A stretch of 64,000 bases of DNA from Branchinecta lynchi (taxonomy: Eukaryota > Arthropoda > Branchiopoda > Anostraca > Branchinectidae): NCBI GenBank assembly GCA_023053575.1, contig JAKZAP010000014.1, positions 12,426,938 to 12,490,937 on the forward strand, read 5' to 3'. Both the position numbers and the translations under genes were made by a program. This document shows, piece by piece, positions 63,759 to 64,000 of this stretch. Under the pieces are notes generated by a model. It was given only the letters and a program-made list of their open reading frames with translations, ran no database searches and was not told where the DNA came from. Position 1 is the stretch's first letter. The number at the start of each line of letters is the position of its first letter.

Positions 63759-64000
63759 TCAGTTTATTTTAAATAATCCCAGGTGCTCAGCCGCCCGAAT
63801 GCTCTCCGGTGCTCTCCACACATTAGGCCCTGAAAATCTAGTAGGGAAGCCGGCCCTGGTTCCACTTCTATGCGGGACAACGAAATCACTAGCATGACGC
63901 GTTTCATAATGATGCAAAGATCTATTGTCGCTAAAATAATCACGAAAAACCTCTGGACTTACATCACTCTTACATTGATAAGCAAACATTCCGGCTTGGT
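63759..64000 (-). pseudogene. LINE ORF2 C-terminal end, running off the window
   Basis: The minus-strand reading contains V-F-R-D-Y-F, R-S-L-H-H-Y-E-T-R-H-A-S-D-F and F-S-G-P-N-V-W-R-A-P-E-S-I, ending L-G-L-F-K-I-N stop. The H-x-Y-x-T-R ... G-P-x-x-W-x-x-x-P-x-x-I pattern is the usual C-terminal tail of several LINE groups. The frame is open to the window edge, so intactness cannot be judged. Confidence 0.75.

Noticed and set aside
61109..64000. Search for the next unc-13 exon (rest of C2B)
   Set aside because: No segment reading like C-A-Q-G-L or D-P-Y-V was found; the next exon is presumably beyond the window.
1..64000. CRISPR array, bacterial operons, rRNA or tRNA genes
   Set aside because: Repeats are eukaryotic minisatellites and foldbacks; no evenly spaced short repeats with unique spacers, and no cloverleaf with A/B boxes could be made out by eye.

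Overview
This window looks like one large stretch of a protostome invertebrate nuclear genome, probably an arthropod-type animal. There is no prokaryotic gene organisation. Short exons sit between GT...AG introns of 1-18 kb that are packed with transposable elements, and the one recognisable host gene is a plus-strand unc-13 (Unc13/Munc13) gene. The phylum assignment is an inference from how the encoded peptide reads, so I hold it loosely.

Host gene. Six well-supported unc-13 coding exons run left to right: 14034-14124 (conserved pre-C1 linker), 31423-31497 (linker), 39256-39475 (complete C1 domain), 57125-57245 (C1-C2B linker), and two alternative exons at 59845-59951 and 61002-61108. The last two encode different versions of the same segment, the end of the C1-C2B linker plus the first strand of C2B. 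All splice phases fit. One or two possible further 5' exons lie at 4496-4539 and 4168-4209. The N-terminal exons and the C2B-MUN-C2C part lie outside the window. The strongest finding is the alternative pair: both exons are 107 nt, have the same phase at each end, and are homologous, so they look mutually exclusive. One copy reads like the vertebrate-type Munc13 sequence and the other like the arthropod-type sequence.

Elements by region. 0-11 kb: relics of a dispersed element family carrying a higher-order minisatellite of about 430 bp built from three subunits of about 143 bp. One copy has a second copy inserted in it, which in turn carries a solo LTR. 11-18 kb: three copies of a roughly 1-kb family bounded by GGGATCCC palindromes. 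19-23.7 kb: a structurally complete DIRS-type retrotransposon (gag, RT/RNase H, tyrosine recombinase, inverted terminal repeats, internal complementary region) inserted in the 3' tail of an older LINE. 24-32 kb: foldback, hAT-type and TTAA-type miniature elements. 32-35 kb: another minisatellite-bearing element with a 3' hairpin. 40-46 kb: foldback elements and a miniature element split by a truncated LINE. 47.2-51.7 kb: a near-complete antisense two-ORF LINE. 52-64 kb: further miniature elements, including two TTAA elements that bracket an unc-13 exon, and the 3' end of a LINE at the right edge.

The window is therefore essentially one synaptic-protein gene whose introns have been expanded by nested mobile DNA. 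Comparisons with protein families are from recognition, not database search.
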